In this document: in pieces, positions 47,710 through 58,093 of the stretch
Position numbering within the stretch: the stretch's first letter is position 1
Layout of the letters: each line of letters opens with the position of its first letter
Source of the DNA: Bacteroidota bacterium
Lineage (GTDB): Bacteria; Bacteroidota; Bacteroidia; 2-12-FULL-35-15
Length of the DNA: 64,000 bases
Direction of reading: 5' to 3'
NCBI GenBank assembly: GCA_021323165.1
Contig: JAJTCJ010000002.1
Coordinates: forward strand, 1-64,000
Translations under genes and position numbers: made by a program
The notes under the pieces: generated by a model
What the model was told of the DNA's origin: nothing
The model's database searches: none
What the model saw: only the letters and a program-made list of their open reading frames with translations

Positions 47710-49600
47710 TTATCAGGGAAACTCCAGCTCCACCTGTTGACCTGTTATAAAACTTCAGACTTCCATTCAATAAACGTATGAATTTCTTACTTACAGCTAA
47801 ACCAATTCCACTTCCTTCTGTAGGAACAGAAGTTATAGAAGTAGAGTCAAGACTATTAAGATGGTTTAGCATCTCTTCTGAAAAGCCTTTTCCTTCATCA
47901 AGAACGCTAATTTGTATTGAGTTATTCAATTGTTCTATTTCGACCGCGATTTTTTTATGAGGCGGAGAAAACTTCACGGCATTATTAATAATATTTCTAA
48001 GTATAAAAGATATCATCAGTCGGTCTGAATGCACATTATGTATAATATCATGTTTTAGATCAATGGCTATATTATTAAATGATGCAGTTGGCTGATAAAC
48101 AGTAACTATTTCTTTTAGGATAGCGATGACGTCTATCTCTTCACGTTTGGGTTGAATGCTATTCTTTTGAATTCTGGCCCACTGTAATATATTATCTAAA
48201 AGATCTTTTAATGGAAGAACTGCATTACCTGTCATTTCAAGCGAACGTAAAAGATCATCCCTGCTTAATTCTATACTTTTATCAATGATCCCTGAAGTAT
48301 AATTGATTACAGAAGTTACAGGATTATAAAGATCATGAGAGATCATGCTTATCAACTCACCCTTTGTATTGTTAGCTTCTCTAAGTTCATCTTCTGATTT
48401 TATCAGTTCAACATTCAACTGTCGTAGTGTGCTATTCTGATTATTAACTTTTGCATTAATCTGTTCAAGCTGCTTATTGAGCTTTTGTTTGTTCCTGTAT
48501 TGAATTAAAACAAGTAAAGCAGCGCAAAACACAATAACAAAAAGTGCAGCGAAAAACAACTTCATTATTCTCTCCTGGCGAATTTTAGTGAGCTGAAGTT
48601 CATTATCTTTTTTTAATACGATATTCTCCGATTCTTTTTTATCTGAATCATATTTTACTTTCATATCAGCAAGATCCTTATTGAATTTTTCTGAGATAAT
48701 AGAATCCTTAAGTAAAGAATACAATTTATAATTCTCCAGGGTCTTTTGAAGATTCCCTTGTTTTTCATAAGCTTTTGAAAGATCAAGATGAATATCCTTC
48801 TGACGCCCTACCGCCTTTTGTTCTTTAGCCAGCTTCAGAGCCATTTCATAATATTTAAAAGCTTGCTGAGGGTTATTTGTAGCAACATACACATCTGCTA
48901 TATTGGAGTATGTCAATACCAATCCGAATAGATCTTTCAATTTTGTCTTCAGATCAAGCGCAACAAAAAAATGCTCAAGAGCCTTATCATATTTCTTAAG
49001 ATCTTTATAAATATTTCCAATATTGTTCTCAACTCTGGAAAGATTCCTTTCATTTTTATCACGTATGTAAAAGTCTCTAACCTTAAGATAAGAATCTAAT
49101 GCTTCTTCAAAACGGTTAGTGTTGCGATAAATCATTCCAAGGTTGGAATTTACCATGGCCTCTCCTGCTTCATCATTTATTTGAATATAAGTTTTTTTTG
49201 CACGATCCATATACGAAAACGATTCAGCCGCTTTACCCTGATGATAAAAATTCAGCCCAATAAAAAGCAGATCCATACCTATTCCATCATGGTTGGATAA
49301 TTTCTCATCTTCCTTTAAAGCTTTAAGCAAAAACTCCATGGATTTAACGTATTCACTTCGTTCACTATAAAACAAACCCTTCTGTCGAAGAACAGAACTG
49401 ACACCTTTAAGATAGTTAATTTCCCTGGCTAGTCGTTCCGCAGAGTCAAGGATACGAAGAGCTGAATCAGGATCATTATAAGTAAGATTGTAATATGTTT
49501 CTATTAACGCATCTGTTCTTTTGATCATTAATGAGTCTACCTGCCCAAAAAGAAAGCTGATGTTTAAAATAGAAATTATTACTAGCCGAAAGAATCTCAT
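47696..49600 (-). CDS. TPR-containing sensor histidine kinase
   Basis: Signal/TM start MRFFRLVIISILNISFLFG; TPR repeats; TM; HisKA NNTKGELISMISHDLYNPVTSVINY; HATPase NIINNAVKFSPPHKK, DEGKGF, GSGIGLAVSKKFI. ATG 49621 is an alternative start. Confidence 0.94.
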   Translation of the reverse strand: MRFFRLVIISILNISFLFGQVDSLMIKRTDALIETYYNLTYNDPDSALRILDSAERLAREINYLKGVSSVLRQKGLFYSERSEYVKSMEFLLKALKEDEKLSNHDGIGMDLLFIGLNFYHQGKAAESFSYMDRAKKTYIQINDEAGEAMVNSNLGMIYRNTNRFEEALDSYLKVRDFYIRDKNERNLSRVENNIGNIYKDLKKYDKALEHFFVALDLKTKLKDLFGLVLTYSNIADVYVATNNPQQAFKYYEMALKLAKEQKAVGRQKDIHLDLSKAYEKQGNLQKTLENYKLYSLLKDSIISEKFNKDLADMKVKYDSDKKESENIVLKKDNELQLTKIRQERIMKLFFAALFVIVFCAALLVLIQYRNKQKLNKQLEQINAKVNNQNSTLRQLNVELIKSEDELREANNTKGELISMISHDLYNPVTSVINYTSGIIDKSIELSRDDLLRSLEMTGNAVLPLKDLLDNILQWARIQKNSIQPKREEIDVIAILKEIVTVYQPTASFNNIAIDLKHDIIHNVHSDRLMISFILRNIINNAVKFSPPHKKIAVEIEQLNNSIQISVLDEGKGFSEEMLNHLNSLDSTSITSVPTEGSGIGLAVSKKFIRLLNGSLKFYNRSTGGAGVSLIINQA

Positions 49601-49784
49601 AAGGATATCTCTTTGTGTCATTATATAATGTCTAAAATAAGCAGTTTTTTTGAAGTCAGTAAAAGAATTACTATCAGATCCTTTCTTCCCATACTTTTTC
49701 AATATACCCATTCACAGTATTGTGCAATAATTCCTGATGATCGAATTTTGTTTTAAAGTTGATCTAAAAATTAAACTAAATAAT

Positions 49785-50270
49785 ATGAAACACAAAAAAA
49801 CGAAATCAATCACCCTTCTGCTTGGCCTTGGGCTTACCGGCCTGCAGGCACAGAATGCCAGTACGGCATCAGGTGGAGAAACTTCCGGGAGCGGAGGAAC
49901 ACTGAGTTATTCAATCGGACAGGTTGCTTACACGACAGTTTTCGGCAGCACAGGTTCAGTAGCACAAGGAGTACAACAGCCTTATGAGATCTCAGTGATC
50001 ACTGAAATAGGAAGTGCAAAAGAAATAGATCTTCAGTTAAGCACTTATCCCAATCCTACCACTGATCTCCTAAACCTTTATATTGGAAATCTAAAAGCTT
50101 CCAGCCTATCCTATCAATTATTTGATATTAACGGTAAGCTTTTGATGTCAAGCCGGATAAGCGATGTTGAAACAAAAATTTCAATGGCCCATTTACAAGA
50201 TGCAATCTATTTTTTTAAAATAATTGAGAATACTACAGAAATCAAATCATTTAAAATCATTAAAAACTAA
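49785..50270 (+). CDS. Small T9SS type A-sorted secreted protein
   Basis: GETSGSGGTLSYSIGQVAYTTVFGSTGSVAQGVQQPYEI; LQLSTYPNPTTDLLNLYIGNL...IYFFKIIENTTEIKSFKIIKN. Confidence 0.88.
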   Translation: MKHKKTKSITLLLGLGLTGLQAQNASTASGGETSGSGGTLSYSIGQVAYTTVFGSTGSVAQGVQQPYEISVITEIGSAKEIDLQLSTYPNPTTDLLNLYIGNLKASSLSYQLFDINGKLLMSSRISDVETKISMAHLQDAIYFFKIIENTTEIKSFKIIKN

Positions 50271-50273
50271 CAT

Positions 50274-51860
50274 ATGAAAAAGATAGTTACGATAGTCGCT
50301 GCACTTTTATTTACAGCAAATGTATGGGCGCAGAGCCCGCAAAAAATGAGTTACCAGGCAGTGGTAAGAGATGCAAGCAGCCAGCTTTTAACCAACTCTT
50401 CTGTGGGAATGCAGATTAGCATTTTACAAGGTTCTTCTTCCGGCACCCCTGTATATGTTGAAACTCATTCATCAACTTCAAATGCAAATGGATTAGTATC
50501 ATTGGAGTTAGGAAATGGTACAATAGTTTCCGGAACTTTTGCTGGCATTAACTGGGCAAACGGACCATACTTTATTAAAACTGAAACAGATCCTGCCGGT
50601 GGTACGAACTATACTATCACGGGGACAAGCGAGCTGATGAGTGTTCCTTATGCATTGTATTCCTTAAACGGGCCAGTTGGAGCACAAGGTCCTCAAGGAC
50701 CACAAGGACCTGCAGGTGCAGATGGAATTAACGGAACTGATGGCGTTAATGGTGTTGACGGTGTTGATGGTGTTGATGGAGCAACCGGTGCAACCGGACC
50801 TCAGGGAGCTATGGGACCAATGGGTCCAATGGGACCTATGGGAATGCCAGGCACAAATGGTACTAACGGAGCAACTGGTGCGACAGGGGCAACCGGAGTA
50901 GCTGGAGCAACTGGTTCTACAGGAACCCAAGGGATTCAAGGTATACAGGGGACTCAGGGACTTCAGGGACCACAAGGGCCTCAGGGACTTCAGGGGAATG
51001 TTGGCGCGACCGGTGCAATCGGAGCAACTGGTGCACAAGGACCTCAGGGAATAGCAGGTGTAACCGGAGCAACAGGGGCAACGGGTGCCACAGGAGCAGT
51101 TGGTGCTACTGGAGCAACCGGTGCAACTGGATTCTTGCAAAGTGGTTCAGCAGCTGGAAATACACCATTCTGGAATGGCACTGCATGGGTTACAAACAGC
51201 AACAACTTATTTAACAATGGAGGTAACATCGGTATCGGAGCAACTTCACCGACCAGAATGCTTCACATAAACAGCGCAGATGCAAACACTGAAACAAGTG
51301 TTCTATTCTCCCGCGAATCTTCTGCACAAATGCTTTTTATGGGTGTTGCTGCTGATAATGATGTAACGACCGGAGGAGGCACCCTTCTTGGAGGAAAAGC
51401 CTATATAAATTCAGGAAATACATCATTACAAATTGCAGCTTTAGGTTCAAATAATCTGGAATTTGCCACTAACGGAGTGAATAGAATGTATATTAACAGC
51501 GATGGGAATGTTGGGGTTGGAACTGCGGCTCCAACAACCAAATTGGATGTAAACGGTTACACAAAACTTGGGTTCTTTTCACCGAAAGTACAAATGGTGA
51601 AGCTTACCGGAACTACTGCGGCAACCCAGGGAGCCTTGTCTGGTATTAGTTACCCATTTGATCCGACAAAAATTATTTCCTTCACTGTTCTGATTGAAAC
51701 CATTCCAGGAGTTGAATATATTTCAATCAACTCCAGCTATTCCGGATATGAAGTTGATGCTTATATCAGCGGCAGCAATATAGTATTGGAGAACAGAGCA
51801 GGAAACAGTGCAGCAGTATTAAACAAAACGGCTAAAATATTAGTGACGTACGAACAATAA
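50274..51860 (+). CDS. Exported collagen-like (G-X-Y) repeat protein with tail-fibre-like C-terminal region
   Basis: Signal peptide; [29 protein letters not shown]-domain; uninterrupted G-X-Y tract; [15 protein letters not shown] / [15 protein letters not shown] motifs. Confidence 0.92.
   Translation: MKKIVTIVAALLFTANVWAQSPQKMSYQAVVRDASSQLLTNSSVGMQISILQGSSSGTPVYVETHSSTSNANGLVSLELGNGTIVSGTFAGINWANGPYFIKTETDPAGGTNYTITGTSELMSVPYALYSLNGPVGAQGPQGPQGPAGADGINGTDGVNGVDGVDGVDGATGATGPQGAMGPMGPMGPMGMPGTNGTNGATGATGATGVAGATGSTGTQGIQGIQGTQGLQGPQGPQGLQGNVGATGAIGATGAQGPQGIAGVTGATGATGATGAVGATGATGATGFLQSGSAAGNTPFWNGTAWVTNSNNLFNNGGNIGIGATSPTRMLHINSADANTETSVLFSRESSAQMLFMGVAADNDVTTGGGTLLGGKAYINSGNTSLQIAALGSNNLEFATNGVNRMYINSDGNVGVGTAAPTTKLDVNGYTKLGFFSPKVQMVKLTGTTAATQGALSGISYPFDPTKIISFTVLIETIPGVEYISINSSYSGYEVDAYISGSNIVLENRAGNSAAVLNKTAKILVTYEQ
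50670..51128 (+). repeat. Collagen-like repeat, 51 uninterrupted G-X-Y triplets
   Basis: [12 protein letters not shown]...[11 protein letters not shown] counted directly from the translation; many GAT triplets. Confidence 0.95.
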
Positions 51861-51877
51861 CGTATAAGAATTATAAT

Positions 51878-51916
51878 AAAAACGCCTCCGGAACTTATTC
51901 CAGAGGCGTTTTTTTT
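51878..51916 (+). terminator. Rho-independent terminator
   Basis: AAAAACGCCTCCGGA / TCCAGAGGCGTTTTT. Confidence 0.85.
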
Positions 51917-51976
51917 ATTTATTAAACCTGATAATTTAAAGTACTTATTATGCTTGCATAGTAATAATAATTATTA

Positions 51977-51984
51977 TATATTTG
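51977..51984 (+). promoter_or_regulatory. Bacteroidota -7 box TATATTTG upstream of the marR-like gene
   Basis: Exact TAnnTTTG ending 7 bp before ATG 51992. Confidence 0.5.
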
Positions 51985-51991
51985 TTACCCC

Positions 51992-52453
51992 ATGGCAAAA
52001 AAGCATACCGAAACAATTGATTCAAAGATCAAATCATCCTGGCAGATCATAAGCAGGATGTATAATTCTCAAGCCGCTCAGTATGGAGGAAGTATTGCGA
52101 TAGGACATTTTCTTTTAAATATTGATAGTGAAGACGGAGCTTATGCCTCAGAGATAGCGCCCATGCTGGGAATGGAAAGCACCTCTCTTTCTCGGATCAT
52201 TAAAACTCTTGAAAAAGAAAAAATGATCATCCGCAAAAGTGATAAGACTGATAAGCGAAGAGTGAAAATAATCCTCACACAAAAAGGTAAAGAAAATAAA
52301 GAGCTCGCTAAGAATATTGTGCGTAATTTTAATTCTGAATTAGAAAATAAAATTGGCCGGGCAAAGCTTGAGGATTTCATGAAGACTTTAAACGAGATCA
52401 TTCATTTTGCCGAAGAAAAACATAAAATATTAAAACAGGGACTAGCTCTGTAA
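51992..52453 (+). CDS. MarR-family transcriptional regulator
   Basis: ASEIAPMLGMESTSLSRIIKTLEKEKMIIRKSDKTDKRRVKIILTQKGKE winged-helix signature. Confidence 0.95.
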   Translation: MAKKHTETIDSKIKSSWQIISRMYNSQAAQYGGSIAIGHFLLNIDSEDGAYASEIAPMLGMESTSLSRIIKTLEKEKMIIRKSDKTDKRRVKIILTQKGKENKELAKNIVRNFNSELENKIGRAKLEDFMKTLNEIIHFAEEKHKILKQGLAL

Positions 52454-52477
52454 TAAATTAAATTCATATTTATAATT

Positions 52478-54853
52478 ATGAACAGATCAATTAAAAAAGT
52501 TGCAGTACTTGGTTCGGGTGTTATGGGAAGCCGTATCGCCTGTCATTTTGCAAACATCGGAGTAGAAGTACTTTTATTGGACATTGTTCCAAAGGATGCT
52601 GCCGCAGATAAAAAATCACGTAACAAAATAGTGGATGATGCTTTGGCATTTGCCCTGAAATCTAACCCTTCCCCGATTTACAGGAAATCTTTCGCTAAAA
52701 GGATAGTGACAGGAAATTTCGATGACAACATGAAGGATATCGCAAACTGTGACTGGATCATAGAAGTTGTTATTGAACGCCTCGACATAAAAAAACAGGT
52801 TTTTGAAAACGTTGAAAAGTACCGTAAACTCGGAACTCTGATTACATCCAACACTTCCGGGATTCCCATCAACCTGATGAATGAAGGACGCAGTGAAGAT
52901 TTCCAGAAACATTTCTGCGGATCACATTTCTTTAATCCCCCAAGATATTTACGTTTACTCGAAATCATTCCGACTCCTAAAACTTCACCGGAGGTTATTA
53001 ATTTCTTAATGCATTATGGTGAATTATATTTAGGAAAAACCACAGTTCTCTGCAAAGATACTCCTGCCTTTATCGCCAACAGAATTGGTGTTTACGGGAT
53101 CATGAGTCTTTTCCATACTGTTGAGAAGATGGGATTGACAATTGATGAAGTTGATAAATTGACCGGACCTGTTCTCGGTCGGCCTAAATCTGCAACTTTC
53201 AGAACTTGTGATGTTGTGGGATTAGATACTCTCGTTCACGTTGCGAATGGTGTTGCTGCAAGCTGTCCGAAAGACGAAGCAATTGATGTATTCAAAATCC
53301 CAGGATACGTTTCTAAGATGGTTGAGAATAAATGGCTGGGAAGTAAAACAGAACAAGGCTTTTTCAAAAAAGTAAAAGGTGCTAACGGAAAATCCGAGAT
53401 CCATTCATTGGATCTGAAAACACTTGAATACAAGCCTTCAGTAAAAGCTAAATTTGCGACACTCGAACAAACAAAATCAATTGACAACTTACGTGAGCGC
53501 ATGAAAGTGTTGCTTGCAGGAAAAGATAAAGCAGGTGAATTTTACCGCACTTCATTTTATGGTTTATTCGCTTATGTAAGTAATCGCATCCCTGAGATAA
53601 CAGATGAAGCTTACAAGATAGATGCTGCTATGAATGCAGGATTTGCTTGGGAACTGGGCCCTTTCGAAGCATGGGATGCCCTCGGTGTTGCAGAAACAGT
53701 TAAAGCTATGGAAGCTGCAGGAAATAAACCTGCACCATGGATTTACGATATGCTTGCAAGCGGTGCTACCACATTTTATAAAGTAGAAAATAGCACAAAA
53801 AAATATTATGATATTCCTACAAAGTCTTACAAAGTAATTCCGGGAACTGAATCATTCATCATTCTTGATAACATCCGTGCAAATAAAACTGTATGGAAGA
53901 ATTCCGGAGCTACGCTAACCGATATTGGTGATGGAATTGTAAATCTTGAATGGAACACGAAAATGAATTCAATTGGTGCTGAAGTTATTGAAGGTATCAA
54001 TAAGTCGATCGAGATCGCAGAAAAAGATTTTAGAGGTTTAGTGATCTCAAATGAAGGAGCTAACTTCTCTGCTGGAGCAAATGTCGGTATGATCTTCATG
54101 ATGGCGGTTGAACAGGAATACGATGAACTTAATTTCGCTATTAAAACTTTCCAGAATACAATGATGCGTGTGCGTTATTCTTCCATTCCGGTTGTTGTTG
54201 CTCCACATAATCTTGCTTTAGGCGGGGCATGCGAAATGAGTTTACACTCCGACCGTGTTGTTGCACATGCTGAAACCTATATGGGACTTGTAGAATTCGG
54301 AGTAGGACTTATCCCGGGCGGTGGCGGAACAAAAGAATTCGCAGTTCGATTATCTGATGAATTACAGGAAGGCGATATTGAATTGAATAATTTCCGTGAC
54401 CGTTTCTTAACGATCGGACAAGCTAAAGTCGGGACATCAGCATACGAAGCATTTGACCTGGGATATTTAAGAAAAGGAAAAGATGTTGTGGTTATTTCTC
54501 GCAACAGATTATTAGCTGAAGCAAAATTGAATTGTATTGAATTAGCCGAAGCAGGTTATACAAGACCTGTTGAACGTAAGGATATTCGTGTCCTTGGAAA
54601 ACAAGCATTGGGACTAGCTTATCTGGGTGCTAACTCAATGCAGGTTGGACATTATATAAGTGAGCACGATACAAAGATCTCTCAGAAATTAGCATGGGTT
54701 TTATGTGGTGGCGATCTTTCACAGCCAACTCTTGTAAGTGAAAAATATTTACTTGATCTTGAGAGAGAAGCTTTCCTGAGTTTATGCGGTGAAAGAAAAA
54801 CGCTTGAACGTTTACAAAGTATAATTACTGGTGGTAAGATTCTAAGAAATTAA
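52478..54853 (+). CDS. Bifunctional 3-hydroxyacyl-CoA dehydrogenase/enoyl-CoA hydratase
   Basis: VAVLGSGVMGSRIACHFANIGVEVLLLD; NTSGIPI; GSHFFNPPRYLRLLEIIP; crotonase part NFSAGANVGMIF..., ALGGACEMSLHSD, GLIPGGGGTKEF. Confidence 0.96.
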   Translation: MNRSIKKVAVLGSGVMGSRIACHFANIGVEVLLLDIVPKDAAADKKSRNKIVDDALAFALKSNPSPIYRKSFAKRIVTGNFDDNMKDIANCDWIIEVVIERLDIKKQVFENVEKYRKLGTLITSNTSGIPINLMNEGRSEDFQKHFCGSHFFNPPRYLRLLEIIPTPKTSPEVINFLMHYGELYLGKTTVLCKDTPAFIANRIGVYGIMSLFHTVEKMGLTIDEVDKLTGPVLGRPKSATFRTCDVVGLDTLVHVANGVAASCPKDEAIDVFKIPGYVSKMVENKWLGSKTEQGFFKKVKGANGKSEIHSLDLKTLEYKPSVKAKFATLEQTKSIDNLRERMKVLLAGKDKAGEFYRTSFYGLFAYVSNRIPEITDEAYKIDAAMNAGFAWELGPFEAWDALGVAETVKAMEAAGNKPAPWIYDMLASGATTFYKVENSTKKYYDIPTKSYKVIPGTESFIILDNIRANKTVWKNSGATLTDIGDGIVNLEWNTKMNSIGAEVIEGINKSIEIAEKDFRGLVISNEGANFSAGANVGMIFMMAVEQEYDELNFAIKTFQNTMMRVRYSSIPVVVAPHNLALGGACEMSLHSDRVVAHAETYMGLVEFGVGLIPGGGGTKEFAVRLSDELQEGDIELNNFRDRFLTIGQAKVGTSAYEAFDLGYLRKGKDVVVISRNRLLAEAKLNCIELAEAGYTRPVERKDIRVLGKQALGLAYLGANSMQVGHYISEHDTKISQKLAWVLCGGDLSQPTLVSEKYLLDLEREAFLSLCGERKTLERLQSIITGGKILRN

Positions 54854-54859
54854 AAATTG

Positions 54860-54933
54860 AACACAGAGGAACAGAGAAAAAAAAGAACCACGGAGTTCTC
54901 TGTGCAACTCTGATATCTCTGCTCCTCTGTGTT
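54860..54933. repeat. REP-like intergenic palindrome between fatty-acid oxidation genes
   Basis: AACACAGAGGAACAGAGA / TCTCTGCTCCTCTGTGTT (17 of 18 paired) with inner CACGGAG-TT-CTCTGTG. Confidence 0.75.
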
Positions 54934-54948
54934 AAAAAACTCATAAAT

Positions 54949-56127
54949 ATGAACGCATATATAGTAGCAGGTTTCAGATCCGCAGTAGGCAAAGCCAACA
55001 GAGGCGGATTTCGTTTTACTCGTCCGGATGATCTTGCATCGGATGTTATAAAACATTTAATGGCAAGTGTACCAAACGTTGCACACGACCAGGTTGATGA
55101 TCTCATCGTAGGAAACGCTATGCCTGAAGCAGAACAAGGTTTGAACATGGCCAGATTGATATCACTAATGGCATTCAATACTGATAAAGTATCCGGAATG
55201 ACTGTTAATCGTTATTGCGCTTCAGGGTTGGAAACCATCGCTATCGCGGCAGCTAAGATCCATGCTGGTATGGCTGACTGTATTGTTGCAGGCGGTGCTG
55301 AAAGCATGAGCTTAATTCCGATGGGCGGCTGGAGAATTGTCCCTCATGCAGGAGTCGCACTGGCTCACCCTGATCACTACTGGGGAATGGGTTTGACAGC
55401 AGAGGCTGTTGCAAATGAATATAAAGTGAGCCGTGAAGACCAGGATGCTTTTGCATTCAATTCTCACATGAAGGCCATGAAAGCTATAAAAGAAGGTAAA
55501 TTCAAGAATGAGATCGTTCCTGTAAAAGTGACTGAGACTTATCTTGATGAGAATGAAAAAAAGAAAACGCGTGATTTTATTGTTGACACAGATGAAGGCC
55601 CTCGCGCTGATACAACACTCGAAGCACTTGCTAAACTAAAGCCTGTATTTGATGCAAAAGGAAGTGTTACTGCCGGGAATTCTTCCCAGACTAGTGACGG
55701 AGCTGCTTTTGTAATGATCGTAAGCGAAAAATTCCTTAAAGAAAATAATCTGAAACCTATAGCAAGAATGGTAAGCTTTGCTGCTGCCGGTGTTCCTCCA
55801 CGTATCATGGGAATTGGGCCTGTTGCAGCAATTCCAAAAGCATTAAAACTTGCCGGACTGAATCTCAATCAGATCGATATGATCGAATTGAATGAAGCAT
55901 TTGCATCACAATCTCTAGCTGTCTGCCGTGAATTGAACATCAACCAGGACATTGTAAATGTGAATGGTGGTGCTATTTCTCTCGGACATCCCCTGGGTTG
56001 TTCTGGTGCAAAACTGTCGGTTCAGCTTTTCAATGAAATGAAACGCCAGAATAAAAAATATGGTATTGTAAGTATGTGCGTGGGAACCGGACAAGGTGCT
56101 GCTGGAGTATTCGAAATGCTGAATTAA
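54949..56127 (+). CDS. Acetyl-CoA C-acyltransferase (thiolase)
   Basis: [18 protein letters not shown] active-site Cys; [44 protein letters not shown]. Confidence 0.97.
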   Translation: MNAYIVAGFRSAVGKANRGGFRFTRPDDLASDVIKHLMASVPNVAHDQVDDLIVGNAMPEAEQGLNMARLISLMAFNTDKVSGMTVNRYCASGLETIAIAAAKIHAGMADCIVAGGAESMSLIPMGGWRIVPHAGVALAHPDHYWGMGLTAEAVANEYKVSREDQDAFAFNSHMKAMKAIKEGKFKNEIVPVKVTETYLDENEKKKTRDFIVDTDEGPRADTTLEALAKLKPVFDAKGSVTAGNSSQTSDGAAFVMIVSEKFLKENNLKPIARMVSFAAAGVPPRIMGIGPVAAIPKALKLAGLNLNQIDMIELNEAFASQSLAVCRELNINQDIVNVNGGAISLGHPLGCSGAKLSVQLFNEMKRQNKKYGIVSMCVGTGQGAAGVFEMLN

Positions 56128-56205
56128 CAGCAGATTGAGGTTGGCGCATTTTTTTAATCAGACAAGAACGACAATTTAAAAAAAATTAATAAATATTCAG
56201 AAACA

Positions 56206-58014
56206 ATGGAAAACGTCAAAAACCCAACATCAACCATGTCAGCAGCAATAAAAGGAGGAGAATTCCTCATCAAAGAAACCCAAGCAAAAGACGTTTTTAT
56301 TCCTGAAGAGTGGAACGAAGAACAGCAAATGATCGCGCAGACATGCACAGATTTCCTGGCGCAGCACGTGTGGCCAAACCTTGATCGCATTGATGCACAG
56401 GAAGAAGGTCTGATGGTTGACCTTTTAAATAAAGCCGGTGAACTGGGTTTACTGGGAATTTCTATACCCGAAGAATTTGGAGGTTTTGGGAAAGACTTTA
56501 CAACTTCTATGCTTGCAACAGAGATCATGGGTGCCGGACATTCATTCGCAGTAGCTATTTCGGCTCATACAGGAATCGGTACTTTACCAATTTTGTATTA
56601 TGGAAATGCAGAACAAAAAGCTAAGTATATTCCGAAACTTTCAACGGGAGAATGGAAAGCAGCATATTGTTTAACTGAACCAAGTGCAGGTTCGGATGCA
56701 AATTCAGGAAAAACACGCGCTGTGCTTTCTGAAGATGGCAAACATTATATTCTTAACGGACAAAAGATGTGGATCACTAACGGTGGTTTCGCTGATATCT
56801 ATACTGTTTTCGCTAAAATCGACAACGATGATAATTTAAGTGCTTTCATCGTAGAAAAATCCTTTGGGGGAATTTCTTTAAATCCTGAAGAACACAAAAT
56901 GGGAATTAAAGGAAGTTCTACTCGCCAGGTTTTCTTTAATGATTGCAAAGTTCCGGTAGAGAATTTACTTTCTGAACGTCAGAATGGATTTAAGATCGCG
57001 GTAAATATTTTGAACCTGGGCCGTGTAAAGCTTGCGGGAGCAGCAATTGGCGGAAGCAAACAAACGATCACAAAATCTGTACAATATGCAAATGAGCGTC
57101 AGCAGTTTGGACGTTCTATTTCTAAATACGGTGCGATCCGTTATAAACTTGCTGAACAGGCAATCCGCGTTTATGCTTCTGAATCTGCGATCTATAGAGC
57201 AAGTCAGAACATTGAAGATGCGATCAAATCATTGATCACAGGGGGAATGGATGAAGCAAAAGCAAAGTTAAAAGGAGTTGAGCAATTCGCTGTTGAAGCT
57301 GCAATATTAAAAGTTCATGGTTCTGAAGTATTGGATTATGTTGTTGATGAAGGAGTTCAGATCTACGGAGGAATGGGTTACAGTGCTGAAGCTCCTATGG
57401 ACAGAGCCTACCGTGATGCGCGTATCAACCGCATCTTTGAAGGAACTAACGAGATCAACAGAATGCTTACAGTTGATATGATGTTAAAACGCGCAATGAA
57501 AGGCGAGCTTGATCTGATGGGTCCTGCTCAAAAAGTGGCAGCTGAATTAATGAGCATACCTGATATGAATTCCGATAACAGCGGTATGTTCTCTAACGAG
57601 AAAAAAGCTGTAGCAGGTTTCAAAAAAGCAGTCTTGATGGTTGCAGGAGCAGCAGTTCAGAAATTAATGACACAGCTTGCAAAAGAACAGGAAGTATTAA
57701 TGAACGTAGCTGATATGATCATTGAAACATACGTTTGCGAATCCGTTCTTTTACGTGTGGAGAAATTGATTGAAATGAAAGGTGAAGCTTCATGCAAGGA
57801 ACAGATCGATATGATGAAAGTTTATATTAATGATGCTGCCGACAGAATTCATAAATCAGGTAAGGAAGCGATCAACAGCTTCTCAGATGGAGATGAGCAA
57901 CGCGGAATGCTAATGGGCATGAAACGTTTCACTAAAACTGATCCGATCAACACAACTGAATTACGTAGAAATGTTGCTGCAAAATTGATAGCTGAGAATA
58001 AATATTGTTTTTAG
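56206..58014 (+). CDS. Acyl-CoA dehydrogenase
   Basis: YCLTEPSAGSDANSGKTRAVLSEDGKHYILNGQKMWITNGGFAD; QIYGGMGYSAEAPMDRAYRDARINRIFEGTNEINR. Confidence 0.97.
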   Translation: MENVKNPTSTMSAAIKGGEFLIKETQAKDVFIPEEWNEEQQMIAQTCTDFLAQHVWPNLDRIDAQEEGLMVDLLNKAGELGLLGISIPEEFGGFGKDFTTSMLATEIMGAGHSFAVAISAHTGIGTLPILYYGNAEQKAKYIPKLSTGEWKAAYCLTEPSAGSDANSGKTRAVLSEDGKHYILNGQKMWITNGGFADIYTVFAKIDNDDNLSAFIVEKSFGGISLNPEEHKMGIKGSSTRQVFFNDCKVPVENLLSERQNGFKIAVNILNLGRVKLAGAAIGGSKQTITKSVQYANERQQFGRSISKYGAIRYKLAEQAIRVYASESAIYRASQNIEDAIKSLITGGMDEAKAKLKGVEQFAVEAAILKVHGSEVLDYVVDEGVQIYGGMGYSAEAPMDRAYRDARINRIFEGTNEINRMLTVDMMLKRAMKGELDLMGPAQKVAAELMSIPDMNSDNSGMFSNEKKAVAGFKKAVLMVAGAAVQKLMTQLAKEQEVLMNVADMIIETYVCESVLLRVEKLIEMKGEASCKEQIDMMKVYINDAADRIHKSGKEAINSFSDGDEQRGMLMGMKRFTKTDPINTTELRRNVAAKLIAENKYCF

Positions 58015-58036
58015 TCTTCAGTACGAATACACAAAG

Positions 58037-58072
58037 AAAAGGCACGCAAGGTTATACTTCGCGTGCTTTTTT
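58037..58072 (+). terminator. Terminator-like hairpin
   Basis: AAAAGGCACGCAAG / CTTCGCGTGCTTTTTT (bulged). Confidence 0.6.
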
Positions 58073-58093
58073 ACGCTTATTAATTTTTAATCA

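Noticed and set aside
50677-50901. Frame-shifted + strand ORF overlapping the collagen tract
   Set aside because: Out-of-frame product of the same repeat; the in-frame CDS 50274-51860 explains the region.
50664-51140. Cys/Ser-rich antisense ORF of 158 aa ([18 protein letters not shown]...)
   Set aside because: It is the mirror of the collagen-like G-X-Y repeat on the opposite strand; metallothionein-like composition is an artefact.
50274-51860. Phage tail-fibre origin of the collagen-like protein, implying a prophage
   Set aside because: No capsid, terminase, integrase or other phage genes nearby; the N-terminal signal peptide and N-domain are typical of Bacteroidota exported proteins.
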